From Sphingobacteriaceae bacterium DW12 (GTDB taxonomy: Bacteria > Bacteroidota > Bacteroidia > Sphingobacteriales > Sphingobacteriaceae), in NCBI GenBank assembly GCA_000783305.1, contig JROE01000005.1, positions 310,001-374,000 of the forward strand: a stretch of 64,000 bases of DNA. The letters are read 5' to 3'. A program made the translations under genes and the position numbers. The notes beneath the pieces were generated by a model. It did no database searches. It was not told the DNA's origin and worked only from the letters and a program-made list of their open reading frames with translations. Below are positions 44,257 through 51,964 of the stretch, piece after piece; the first letter of the stretch is position 1; each line of letters begins with the position of its first letter.

Positions 44257-45021
44257 ATGGATTTTGATTATAACAGCACTAGACCCAAGCTTATATTAGC
44301 TGAATATGGGAGAAATGTGCAAAATATGGTGGATTATATTTGTTCACTTCCTACTAAAGAGGAGCGCAATAGGCATGCTCAAGTCGTGATTGATATGATG
44401 GGGGTGTTGAACCCACATTTACGGGATGTCGCCGATTTTAAACACAAGTTGTGGGATCACCTCCGCATTATTTCTGACTTTAAGATTGATGTAGATTCTC
44501 CTTATCCTGTCCAAAGCAGAGAGGATGTGAAACATAAACCGCAGATACTAAACTATCCGCAACATAAAATCCGTTTCAAGCACTATGGACATACTGCTGA
44601 GACCATGATTGAACGTGCAATCTTAATCTCAGATGAAACCAAAAAGGGACAGATGACTGTGTCAATTGCTAATTTTATGAAAATGGCCTATCTGACATGG
44701 AATAAAGATTCAGTATCGGACGAGCAGATTCTAGCAGACTTGAAGGAGCTTTCAAAAGGTGCGCTTTCTCTCCCGGAAGGAACGGTACTGACTAAGCTTG
44801 ATTTTAAAACCCCTCCTCCAGGAAATAGGGTGAAGACGCAAGCCGGTGGCGCTTCCACAAATAACAATAAAGGCAGTAATCAGCAAAAGACAGGTAGCAA
44901 CATGAAGAAACCTGGTGGCTTTGTGAAGCGGAATAACAATAATAACAATAACAATGGTGGTGGTGCAAAAAAGAGCTATCACAGTAATAACAACCATTCC
45001 AATAATCATAAAAGAGGATAA
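44257..45021 (+). CDS. DUF4290 protein with Asn-rich tail
   Basis: 254 residues. The N-terminal 180 are the DUF4290 domain (LAEYGRNVQNMVDYICSLPTKEERN, HAQVVIDMMGVLNPHLRD), found in Bacteroidota with no known function. The C-terminal 75 are low-complexity: QAGGASTNNNKGSNQQKTG, then KRNNNNNNNNGGGAKK and KSYHSNNNHSNNHKRG. The Asn tract is encoded by an AAT/AAC microsatellite (44932-44955). It sits between the helicase and murA. Confidence 0.82.
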   Translation: MDFDYNSTRPKLILAEYGRNVQNMVDYICSLPTKEERNRHAQVVIDMMGVLNPHLRDVADFKHKLWDHLRIISDFKIDVDSPYPVQSREDVKHKPQILNYPQHKIRFKHYGHTAETMIERAILISDETKKGQMTVSIANFMKMAYLTWNKDSVSDEQILADLKELSKGALSLPEGTVLTKLDFKTPPPGNRVKTQAGGASTNNNKGSNQQKTGSNMKKPGGFVKRNNNNNNNNGGGAKKSYHSNNNHSNNHKRG

Positions 45022-45043
45022 TTTTCACTTTATGATATGTGGG

Positions 45044-45089
45044 AAAGAGCAATTGAGATGTATATCATATTCCAATTGCTCTTTTTAAT
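45044..45089 (+). terminator. Terminator after DUF4290
   Basis: A 12-bp stem AAAGAGCAATTG / CAATTGCTCTTT with a 17-base loop, followed by TTTAATT. Confidence 0.8.
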
Positions 45090-45113
45090 TAATAACGAAC
45101 TTTACGAAAAAAA

Positions 45114-46439
45114 ATGAATGCATTTGAGATAAATGGAGGAAAACCATTAAAGGGAGAGATTGTTCCTCAGGGGGCTAAAAATGAAGCTTTACAGATTATA
45201 TCTGCCGTATTGTTGACGGAAGAACCAATGACAATAACCAATGTCCCTGACATCAAGGATGTAAATAAGTTGATTGAACTGTTGCAGTCGCTAGGTGTTA
45301 AGGTGAATCGTGTGGATAAGGATACCTACGTATTTGAGGCAAAGGATATCGATATTGATTACTTTCTTTCGGAAGAATTTAAGGTGAAGGGAGGGGGGTT
45401 ACGTGGCTCTATTATGATTGTAGGTCCATTGCTGGCCCGATTTGGTAAAGCGGCCATCCCCAAACCAGGTGGCGATAAAATAGGAAGAAGACGTCTGGAT
45501 ACTCATTTTCTTGGATTTGAGAAGTTGGGCGCTAAATTTGTGTATGATGCCGAAAACCATTTTTTCAATGTGGATGCTACTGAATTGACCGGTGCGTTTA
45601 TTTTGTTGGATGAAGCCTCTGTGACAGGTACGGCGAATATCGTGATGGCTGCTGTGTTGGCAAAAGGAACTACCACTATTTACAATGCAGCTTGTGAGCC
45701 GTATCTTCAACAGCTATGTAAGATGTTGAATAGGATGGGGGCTAAGATTAGTGGGATTGGATCTAATCTATTGACAATCGAAGGGGTAGAAAGGCTTGGT
45801 GGAACCAGCCATAAGATGCTGCCAGATATGATAGAAATAGGTTCATTTATTGGACTGGCTGCGATGACGGGCTCGGAGATCACGATCAAAGATGTTTGTT
45901 ACAAAGAGTTGGGAATCATACCTACTGTTTTTTCTCGACTTGGAATCAAATTGGAGTTGAGGGGAGATGATATATTTATTCCTGCTCAGGAGCATTATGA
46001 AATAGAGACCTTTATTGACGGGTCCATTTTGACGGTGTCCGATTCTCCTTGGCCAGGATTTACACCCGACCTATTGAGTATCGTATTGGTAACTGCAATC
46101 CAAGCAAAGGGAAATGTGCTTATCCATCAAAAAATGTTCGAGAGCCGTTTGTTTTTCGTTGACAAATTAATCGATATGGGCGCCCAGATTATTCTTTGTG
46201 ACCCACATCGTGCTACTGTAATCGGTCTGGATAAAGCATTTAAATTAAGAGGCATCGAGATGACCTCACCGGATATACGCGCAGGAGTATCGCTACTTAT
46301 AGCAGCGCTATCTGCACAAGGTAAATCTAGAATTTATAATATTGAGCAGATCGAACGAGGGTACCAAAATATCGAAGAAAGATTGAAGGCCCTAGGTGCC
46401 GATATTCGGAGAGTAGAAGCTAGTCCTGTAGGTCATTAG
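45114..46439 (+). CDS. murA: UDP-N-acetylglucosamine 1-carboxyvinyltransferase MurA
   Basis: 441 residues. It catalyses the first committed step of peptidoglycan synthesis: PEP + UDP-GlcNAc. It shows QGAKNEALQI (K22, N23) at the start and RGSIMIVGPLLARFG. At the position of the active-site Cys115 (PGGCTIG in E. coli) it has PGGDKIG, that is D121. Asp is natural in Mycobacterium, Chlamydia and Borrelia MurA and is known to make the enzyme insensitive to fosfomycin, which alkylates the Cys. The other conserved parts are intact (DMIEIGSFIGLAAMTGS, SPDIRAG). There is no tight operon. Confidence 0.95.
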   Translation: MNAFEINGGKPLKGEIVPQGAKNEALQIISAVLLTEEPMTITNVPDIKDVNKLIELLQSLGVKVNRVDKDTYVFEAKDIDIDYFLSEEFKVKGGGLRGSIMIVGPLLARFGKAAIPKPGGDKIGRRRLDTHFLGFEKLGAKFVYDAENHFFNVDATELTGAFILLDEASVTGTANIVMAAVLAKGTTTIYNAACEPYLQQLCKMLNRMGAKISGIGSNLLTIEGVERLGGTSHKMLPDMIEIGSFIGLAAMTGSEITIKDVCYKELGIIPTVFSRLGIKLELRGDDIFIPAQEHYEIETFIDGSILTVSDSPWPGFTPDLLSIVLVTAIQAKGNVLIHQKMFESRLFFVDKLIDMGAQIILCDPHRATVIGLDKAFKLRGIEMTSPDIRAGVSLLIAALSAQGKSRIYNIEQIERGYQNIEERLKALGADIRRVEASPVGH

Positions 46440-46496
46440 ATTTGTCTGAAAAATGTCTTTTCTTATTTTGCTGACAAACTATATAGGATAAATCTA

Positions 46497-46504
46497 TATC
46501 TTTG
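46497..46504 (+). promoter_or_regulatory. -7 element of the YceI-like gene
   Basis: TATCTTTG, 42 bases before the ATG. Confidence 0.5.
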
Positions 46505-46546
46505 TGTAGAACTAATGTTTAAACATATAAATTAACAAATGTCATC

Positions 46547-47182
46547 ATGAAAAAAATCGTTTTATTCGCGGCAATTGCTGCTCTAGTATTGGGTTCTTGT
46601 GCAGGTAATCCAGAAGGAAAGAAAGCTGATACTTCTGATTCTACAGCTATTGTTGAGACGCCTACCACAGGCGATGCCTATACAGTGGATGCTGCTCAAT
46701 CGAAAGTAGTATGGACAGGTACAAAAGTGACAGGTGCGCACACTGGTACAGTAGCTGTCAAATCAGGTACCATTCATGTCGAGAATAATACATTGATTGG
46801 TGGGGATTTTGTTTTGGATATGAATACAATCAGCTCTACAGACTTAGAGGGTGAATATAAAGGTAAATTAGATGGACATTTAAAGTCAGCAGATTTCTTT
46901 GATGTAACGCAATTCCCTGAAGCAACATTCGCTATAGCAAAGGCTGAAGCAGGTGCTACACCTGCTGATTTAAAAATTACTGGAAATTTGACAATCAAAG
47001 GGGTGAATAAGAGCATTACTTTCGATGCAAAAGTGTTGGAGTCTACAGATACCACTATCAAGACCCATGCTGACTTTAACATTGTCAGAGGAGATTGGGG
47101 AGTGAACTATACAGGAAAAGAGGATGATTTGATTTCTAAAGAAATCAATTTTAAGATTGATATCGTAGCAACCAAGAAATAG
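46547..47182 (+). CDS. YceI-family lipoprotein
   Basis: 211 residues. The lipoprotein signal MKKIVLFAAIAALVLGSC (Cys18) is followed by a short acidic/Thr linker and a YceI domain (from about 45: YTVDAAQSKVVWTGTKVTGAHTGTVAV). It includes GHLKSADFFDVTQFPEATF, a lipocalin-like fold that binds isoprenoids or other hydrophobic ligands in the periplasm. Ligand unknown. A terminator follows directly. Confidence 0.9.
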   Translation: MKKIVLFAAIAALVLGSCAGNPEGKKADTSDSTAIVETPTTGDAYTVDAAQSKVVWTGTKVTGAHTGTVAVKSGTIHVENNTLIGGDFVLDMNTISSTDLEGEYKGKLDGHLKSADFFDVTQFPEATFAIAKAEAGATPADLKITGNLTIKGVNKSITFDAKVLESTDTTIKTHADFNIVRGDWGVNYTGKEDDLISKEINFKIDIVATKK

Positions 47183-47200
47183 TCGATGCTGATGTCTCAT

Positions 47201-47233
47201 AAAAAGCCCAATGGATTTCCATCGGGCTTTTTT
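47201..47233 (+). terminator. Terminator after the YceI-like gene
   Basis: AAAAAGCCC and ATGG pair with CCAT and GGGCTTTTTT, with one internal mismatch, and the arm ends in Ts. Confidence 0.85.
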
Positions 47234-47250
47234 GGTTTTAGACGATTCTT

Positions 47251-48138
47251 CTAAAACTTATATGTAATCCCTGCGCCTAGGATTTGTTTAATCTGTAACG
47301 CGGGTCTTCCTGTACCAGGAGCGTCTCCCTCTCGTGGGATAAGGGTATTGTCATCATACAACAGTTGTACACCCGCATTCACAGTTATGAATTTGTTGAC
47401 TTTCATAAATAAATTGGCAGTGTAATCTACATCAACATTTTGAGGGTCTTCTAGATAGTTGGAATAAAGCTTGAGGATATTTTCAAACGATATATTTTCC
47501 ATAATGTCAGTTTTATAATATGCATCCAATGAAGCTCCAAATTCAAAACGTGAATTTTTTCCAGGGTCTAGACCATAATTTTCTGCCAGTTCATCTGCCG
47601 TTACAAAGACAAATCTTGTAGCCGCAGGAGAAATGTTAATCTTAAAATTATCCGATTCTTTATACGCAAAACCAGGTCCAAAACTTAAGTAAGCGGGGGC
47701 AAATGCCTTCGATAGTAATTGCTTATCATCATCTTCGTACTTATATCCGTTGGCAAATTGTGTATTAAAGTTTAGGAAGAACGTATATAGCCATTTTTCC
47801 TTTGCTTGATAGCCCAATAGACTGTTTATAGCAAACCTATCGTCATTCTTCCGCCAATCTGTTTCTTTTTGGAATGTCTGTCCGTAAGCTGCAAGTACTT
47901 TATTGTCCCAACTCCATTTTTCCTTTTTGTAGTTGAAATCGTAGTTAAAAATTAGGTTTCCAGCGAAGGAGTTTACTCCACCAGCTGCCCAATTGGAAAA
48001 AGAACTTTGATTAATTAAAAAGGTGTTTTCCCCTTTAATGGTCCACGTTTTGGTCGAATCCGCATTATTTCCCTGCGCGTATGAGGCTATGGAAAAAAGT
48101 CCCAATAGTAGGGATAATGCTAGTTTTAATTTCTTCAT
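47251..48138 (-). CDS. DUF3078 secreted protein
   Basis: 295 residues with a signal peptide (MKKLKLALSLLLGLFSIASYAQ). The mature part matches DUF3078: INQSSFSNWAAGGVNSFAGN, KKEKWSWDNKVLAAYG, KNDDRFAINSLLGYQ, and ends QILGAGITYKF with terminal Phe. It is probably an outer-membrane barrel of about 12 strands. Function unknown. A TATATTTG element at 48177-48184 is its likely promoter, divergent from that of rlmH. Confidence 0.85.
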   Translation of the reverse strand: MKKLKLALSLLLGLFSIASYAQGNNADSTKTWTIKGENTFLINQSSFSNWAAGGVNSFAGNLIFNYDFNYKKEKWSWDNKVLAAYGQTFQKETDWRKNDDRFAINSLLGYQAKEKWLYTFFLNFNTQFANGYKYEDDDKQLLSKAFAPAYLSFGPGFAYKESDNFKINISPAATRFVFVTADELAENYGLDPGKNSRFEFGASLDAYYKTDIMENISFENILKLYSNYLEDPQNVDVDYTANLFMKVNKFITVNAGVQLLYDDNTLIPREGDAPGTGRPALQIKQILGAGITYKF

Positions 48139-48176
48139 CTGTAGTAGTATTATTTTCGTTAAAACTAAATTTAAAT

Positions 48177-48184
48177 CAAATATA
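48177..48184 (-). promoter_or_regulatory. -7 element of the DUF3078 gene
   Basis: TATATTTG on the minus strand, 38 bases upstream of the ATG. Confidence 0.45.
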
Positions 48185-48226
48185 AGAATTAATATGGCTT
48201 TTTATAATAAAAGGCTTTAACCTCCG

Positions 48227-48234
48227 TATCTTTG
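48227..48234 (+). promoter_or_regulatory. -7 element of rlmH
   Basis: TATCTTTG, 24 bases before the ATG. Confidence 0.55.
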
Positions 48235-48258
48235 TATGTTTAATAACAGGATGATTAT

Positions 48259-48732
48259 ATGAAGATTACGCTGATTTGTATAGGAAAGACAGATGAAAAA
48301 TACTTGAATGAAGGACTGGAAAAATATATGGGAAGATTGAAATATTACATTTCATTCAATCTGATTATTATTCCTGATATCAAAAATAGTAAAAGTCTCA
48401 GTGAAGCGCAACAAAAGGATAAGGAAGCACTATTGATTATGAAGTACATCCAGCCACAGGATACTGTCGTGTTGTTGGATGAGTTCGGAAAAGAATTCCG
48501 TTCTATAGATTTTTCGAAATATTTAGAGAAAAATATGGTGAATAGTGTTCAACATTTGGTGTTTGTAGTAGGAGGACCATATGGGTTTGATCAACGGATA
48601 TATGAACGGGGCAATCAAAAAATTTCGCTCTCTAAGATGACTTTTTCACATCAAATGATTCGTTTGTTTTTTGTAGAGCAATTGTATAGAGCACTTTCCA
48701 TCTTGAAAGGTGAGCCATATCATCATGAATAG
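48259..48732 (+). CDS. rlmH: 23S rRNA (pseudouridine-1915-N3)-methyltransferase RlmH
   Basis: 157 residues, the normal length. It is a SPOUT methyltransferase that modifies pseudouridine 1915 in helix 69 of 23S rRNA on assembled ribosomes. It starts MKITLICIGKTDEKYLNEGLEKY. LVFVVGGPYGFD is the SAM-binding knot. The C-terminus FSHQMIRLFFVEQLYRALSILKGEPYHH is the family's catalytic end. A small membrane-protein gene follows. Confidence 0.97.
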   Translation: MKITLICIGKTDEKYLNEGLEKYMGRLKYYISFNLIIIPDIKNSKSLSEAQQKDKEALLIMKYIQPQDTVVLLDEFGKEFRSIDFSKYLEKNMVNSVQHLVFVVGGPYGFDQRIYERGNQKISLSKMTFSHQMIRLFFVEQLYRALSILKGEPYHHE

Positions 48733-48874
48733 TCGACAAATTTATGTAAATTGTATTTGATTTGCATCATTATTATAAACCCAATGAATTGCTTTTAAGA
48801 ATTGAACTGGAAGGAATTTAGAAAGGTTACGCACGAAATATAAATACTTAATACAGAAAGAAAAGGAGGATATT

Positions 48875-49000
48875 ATGAGAATGCAAAAGAGAGACTATCA
48901 TTTCAAGAGTGATGCTGCATATAATGAAGGCCGTAGAACAAAGATTACAATAGTCATAGGGATAATCATCGTACTTGCGCTTTATTTTATTTTTAAATAG
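48875..49000 (+). CDS. 41-residue single-pass membrane protein
   Basis: An ATG at 48875 is preceded by AAAAGGAGGATATT, a strong Shine-Dalgarno with 5-base spacing, which is uncommon in this phylum. The peptide has a basic, soluble N-terminal half (MRMQKRDYHFKSD, AYNEGRRTK) and one membrane helix (ITIVIGIIIVLALYFIF) ending in Lys. It should lie with its N-terminus in the cytoplasm. A 10-bp terminator follows 19 bases after the stop. I recognise no family. Confidence 0.65.
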   Translation: MRMQKRDYHFKSDAAYNEGRRTKITIVIGIIIVLALYFIFK

Positions 49001-49019
49001 GCGGAGGGATTTAAAAGAT

Positions 49020-49047
49020 AAGGCGATACGGGGAGTATCGCCTTAAA
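49020..49047 (+). terminator. Terminator after the 41-residue gene
   Basis: A 10-bp stem AAGGCGATAC / GTATCGCCTT with a 5-base loop. The tail is short (AAAATC), so strength is uncertain. The gap to 49263 holds nothing else. Confidence 0.6.
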
Positions 49048-49263
49048 ATCACACTAACTATTAAAAAACCTATAGGACTAGGAATTTTCAATTTCAAAAA
49101 TAGTGAAATTTATCCGAAATCAAATTATAATTCAAAAAAGTGCCTACTGGTTTATATAAAATGTGTTGTTCTAATTTTTTTGTCTTTTTAAAACCTTGTT
49201 TATCAGCGGGTTGTGGTGCTTTGTGGTGTTAATAAATAATAAAAATGTTACACAACTACGCGT

Positions 49264-49725
49264 TTAAACTGTTATTTGTTTTATAAATTCTTGCCATGCA
49301 ACTTGGTCTGTTTTGAAAGTCAGCTCATTGGCTTGTAATTTATCAACATTGACTAATCTGAACGATTGTAGTTTTTGATCTTGGTCATCGATTACGCTAT
49401 CTTCAAAGTCAAATACTTGTTGTTTGATAATTACATTGAGAGGAGAAATCGCCCTTACTAAATAATAGATGCTAATGATTTGGCTGTCGTTGAAACTGGA
49501 TTTTTCCCAAAAATCTGTTGTGTAAATATGTTTGACAACCTCCACATGCAAATCGCATTCTTCAAGGTATTCCCTTTTTAATGCATCGATAAGGCCTTCG
49601 CCATATTCCAATCCGCCTCCCGGAAATTTAGTGAACGATACTCGCTCTGTTTTTTCATCACTTATGAGTACCTGGCCATCTTCGTTGATCAGGATACCAT
49701 ATACACGTACGTTAAATGGATACAT
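49264..49725 (-). CDS. NUDIX hydrolase
   Basis: 153 residues. The NUDIX box is intact: GGGLEYGEGLIDALKREYLEE. The N-terminus FNVRVYGILINEDGQVLISDE is standard. It follows an uncharacterised 248-residue gene by 23 bases and is probably in its operon. Substrate unknown. Confidence 0.88.
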   Translation of the reverse strand: MYPFNVRVYGILINEDGQVLISDEKTERVSFTKFPGGGLEYGEGLIDALKREYLEECDLHVEVVKHIYTTDFWEKSSFNDSQIISIYYLVRAISPLNVIIKQQVFDFEDSVIDDQDQKLQSFRLVNVDKLQANELTFKTDQVAWQEFIKQITV

Positions 49726-49748
49726 TTAATTAATTTATTTCAGATGCA

Positions 49749-50495
49749 TTATAAGGGTTGAAATCCATTTTCTAGGCTTAGTTCGTCAAGACCTATAAAA
49801 GAATAGTGTCGGGGCAAGAACCAACCAATAGTGGTCATAATCGCTTCAAATTCTTTTTCTGTAGAGAATTGCATAGGAATAATATTGAAGACAAGATCCT
49901 GTCTAACCAGTTCTTCATCTTTGTAATTGCGCGCAATAAGTGCAATTTTTGGGTTTTTGATACCGCTGTATACCAAGAATTCTCGTATTGCATTTCTCAG
50001 TCGGCTTGGAAGAATGGTTTCAGCCGGTTGCCCAATAAGAATGTCTTCATCTTTAGTGATAACGGTCTTTTCATTTTTGGAAGAAAAGGTACTGTGGTCG
50101 GTATAAAATTCTCCATTCAATTTTAAGTTTACCATATCTCCATGTGAAAAGATCCAATCAGACTGGTCTTGCCCAGCATTAATGGCTACACCAAAGCCTT
50201 GATTCAGTATATTGTCCAACTCTGCTTGGATTACGAATGCTTTGAAGCTCTCTCCCGAGGCAATTGTTCGAAGATTAAAGTAAGGAAAGCCGTCCGAGCC
50301 CATCAATACTTCCGGCTCCGCTAATGTCAAATTTGCTTGGTCGATGTTGTTTACAAAATTGTCAACCCAGTTGTGGTCACGCTCCGTAAGGGAGGTCTGC
50401 ATCAACGAATTTATAATAACCGTCTTTTCCAGGTCACCGAGTTTGTTACCTTTTGATTGGGGGTGGGAGTTATCGAATAAATGAACTGTACTCAT
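49749..50495 (-). CDS. Hypothetical cytoplasmic protein
   Basis: 248 residues with no signal peptide or membrane segment. Recognisable pieces are few: GSDGFPYFNLRTIASGESFKAF, QGFGVAINAGQDQSDWIFSHGDMVNL, and RLRNAIREFLVYSGIKNPKIALIARNY. It appears to be a mixed alpha/beta protein of the kind annotated only as hypothetical in Bacteroidota. It lies between a DEAD-box helicase and a NUDIX gene, all on the minus strand. Function unknown. Confidence 0.75.
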   Translation of the reverse strand: MSTVHLFDNSHPQSKGNKLGDLEKTVIINSLMQTSLTERDHNWVDNFVNNIDQANLTLAEPEVLMGSDGFPYFNLRTIASGESFKAFVIQAELDNILNQGFGVAINAGQDQSDWIFSHGDMVNLKLNGEFYTDHSTFSSKNEKTVITKDEDILIGQPAETILPSRLRNAIREFLVYSGIKNPKIALIARNYKDEELVRQDLVFNIIPMQFSTEKEFEAIMTTIGWFLPRHYSFIGLDELSLENGFQPL

Positions 50496-50586
50496 CGTTA
50501 GTAAACTGTATGTTGTAATTTGTTTAAAATCTAAAAGTAAGGAATATTGTGCTATTCCATGACGATACTCCGGTGTATTGTCTATA

Positions 50587-51783
50587 TTATTTCCTCTTTT
50601 TATTTGAGGATGTTTTCTTTTTGTTTGTTAATTGATTGGCTGATAGCATTTTTTGCCATGAAAGAACATAAGGGTGTTGCTCCATAATTGGGATAGTTTT
50701 TTGGAGGTTGATTTGGAGGTTGATGAGGGCTGAATTGTCTTCTGCATCACAAAAGGTGTAGGCGTATCCTTCGATATTAGATCTCCCCACTCGACCTATA
50801 CGGTGGGTATATTGCTCGGCACTGTCTGGGAGCTCGTAATTGATAACATAATTAAGGTGATCTAGATGCAGTCCTCTAGATGCAATGTCCGTTGCCACTA
50901 GAAATCTGAATTTATCCGCCTTGAAGTCATTCACGATACTATTTCTAACAGATTGTGATTTGTCTCCATAAAGCCCCTGAGCGCTGTATCCATTGTTGGT
51001 TAGATCTTTAACAATGCGGTCTACTCCATGTATAGTCCTCGTAAAGATAAGTGCACTTTGGATATTGTATTCATCAATCAGGTATCGGATTAGCTCTTTT
51101 TTGTCATTCTTGTCTACGAAGAGGAGGTACTGGTTCGTTTGACCTTGGTAATGACCTTTGTGTGTTACCTGTATCTGAATCGGATCTTGTAAGATTTTGG
51201 AACACTCTTTTTCTAGCTCCTTTGGAAATGTTGCAGAGAATAGTAAGGTTTGCCTCGGTTTAGGTAGAAAACCTAGAATTTGAAACACGGTTGCCAAAAA
51301 TCCAAGTTGGAGCATTTCATCGGCTTCGTCGATGATTAGAGTATCAAACCGTTCCAAATCCAGCTTCTGTTGGTTAATCAAGTCAAATAATCTTCCTGGT
51401 GTGGCGATAATAATCGGAGGCTCTTGTTCTATTGCCTGAATTTGCATTTCGTAAGATTGCCCACCGATGATGGTCGCTAATTGAATATCATACCCCTGCG
51501 GTACAAGCTTGATTATGCGTTGATGTGTCTGCAGGGCCAATTCGCGAGTCGGAGACAGGATGATCACTCCACTCTTGCGGTCGACGCTGGACAAAAGTTT
51601 GTTGATAATAGGTATGCTGTACGCCTCGGTCTTGCCACTGCCTGTGGGCGATATCGCTACAACATCTTTTCCGTTCAGGATAAGAGGGATTACGAGCTGT
51701 TGAACTTCAGTAGGATTACTTATTTTGAGTGTATCTAGTCTCTCTATTATTTTTTTTGAGATATTTAATTCTTTAAAACTCAA
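50587..51783 (-). CDS. DEAD-box RNA helicase
   Basis: 398 residues from a TTG at 51783 (LSFKELNISKKIIERL). An earlier in-frame TTG at 51813 would overlap a TATCTTTG promoter element (51811-51818), so it cannot be used from that promoter. Motifs: Q motif NPTEVQQ, I SPTGSGKTEA, Ia PTRELALQ, GG, Ib TPGR, II DEADEM (DEAD), III SAT, then ALIFTRT, TDIASRGL and HRIGRVGRS. The C-terminal tail is basic (NKKKTSSNKKRK). It resembles RhlE/CsdA-type helicases that remodel RNA or ribosome precursors; the exact subgroup is not clear. Confidence 0.92.
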   Translation of the reverse strand: MSFKELNISKKIIERLDTLKISNPTEVQQLVIPLILNGKDVVAISPTGSGKTEAYSIPIINKLLSSVDRKSGVIILSPTRELALQTHQRIIKLVPQGYDIQLATIIGGQSYEMQIQAIEQEPPIIIATPGRLFDLINQQKLDLERFDTLIIDEADEMLQLGFLATVFQILGFLPKPRQTLLFSATFPKELEKECSKILQDPIQIQVTHKGHYQGQTNQYLLFVDKNDKKELIRYLIDEYNIQSALIFTRTIHGVDRIVKDLTNNGYSAQGLYGDKSQSVRNSIVNDFKADKFRFLVATDIASRGLHLDHLNYVINYELPDSAEQYTHRIGRVGRSNIEGYAYTFCDAEDNSALINLQINLQKTIPIMEQHPYVLSWQKMLSANQLTNKKKTSSNKKRK

Positions 51784-51810
51784 TTTTTTTGTATTTTGAA
51801 GTGAAACGAA

Positions 51811-51818
51811 CAAAGATA
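51811..51818 (-). promoter_or_regulatory. -7 element of the DEAD-box helicase gene
   Basis: TATCTTTG on the minus strand. Transcription would start near 51806, 23 bases before the chosen TTG start. Confidence 0.5.
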
Positions 51819-51936
51819 CCTAAAACAATCCTAACCTTAGATATATAGCACTATTGGTTTGTTAATATTTGGTGTTGGGGAGCTTTTGCCATATAAATTA
51901 GCTTCACAATAGGCGAATTAAAGAATTTATTTTTAG

Positions 51937-51944
51937 TATTTTTG
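51937..51944 (+). promoter_or_regulatory. -7 element of the E1 dehydrogenase gene
   Basis: TATTTTTG, 20 bases before the ATG. Confidence 0.45.
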
Positions 51945-51964
51945 TTGAAACTGAAAAATAAGAA

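Noticed and set aside
51784..51813. Earlier TTG start of the DEAD-box helicase
   Set aside because: It overlaps the -7 element TATCTTTG, so it would lie upstream of the transcription start.
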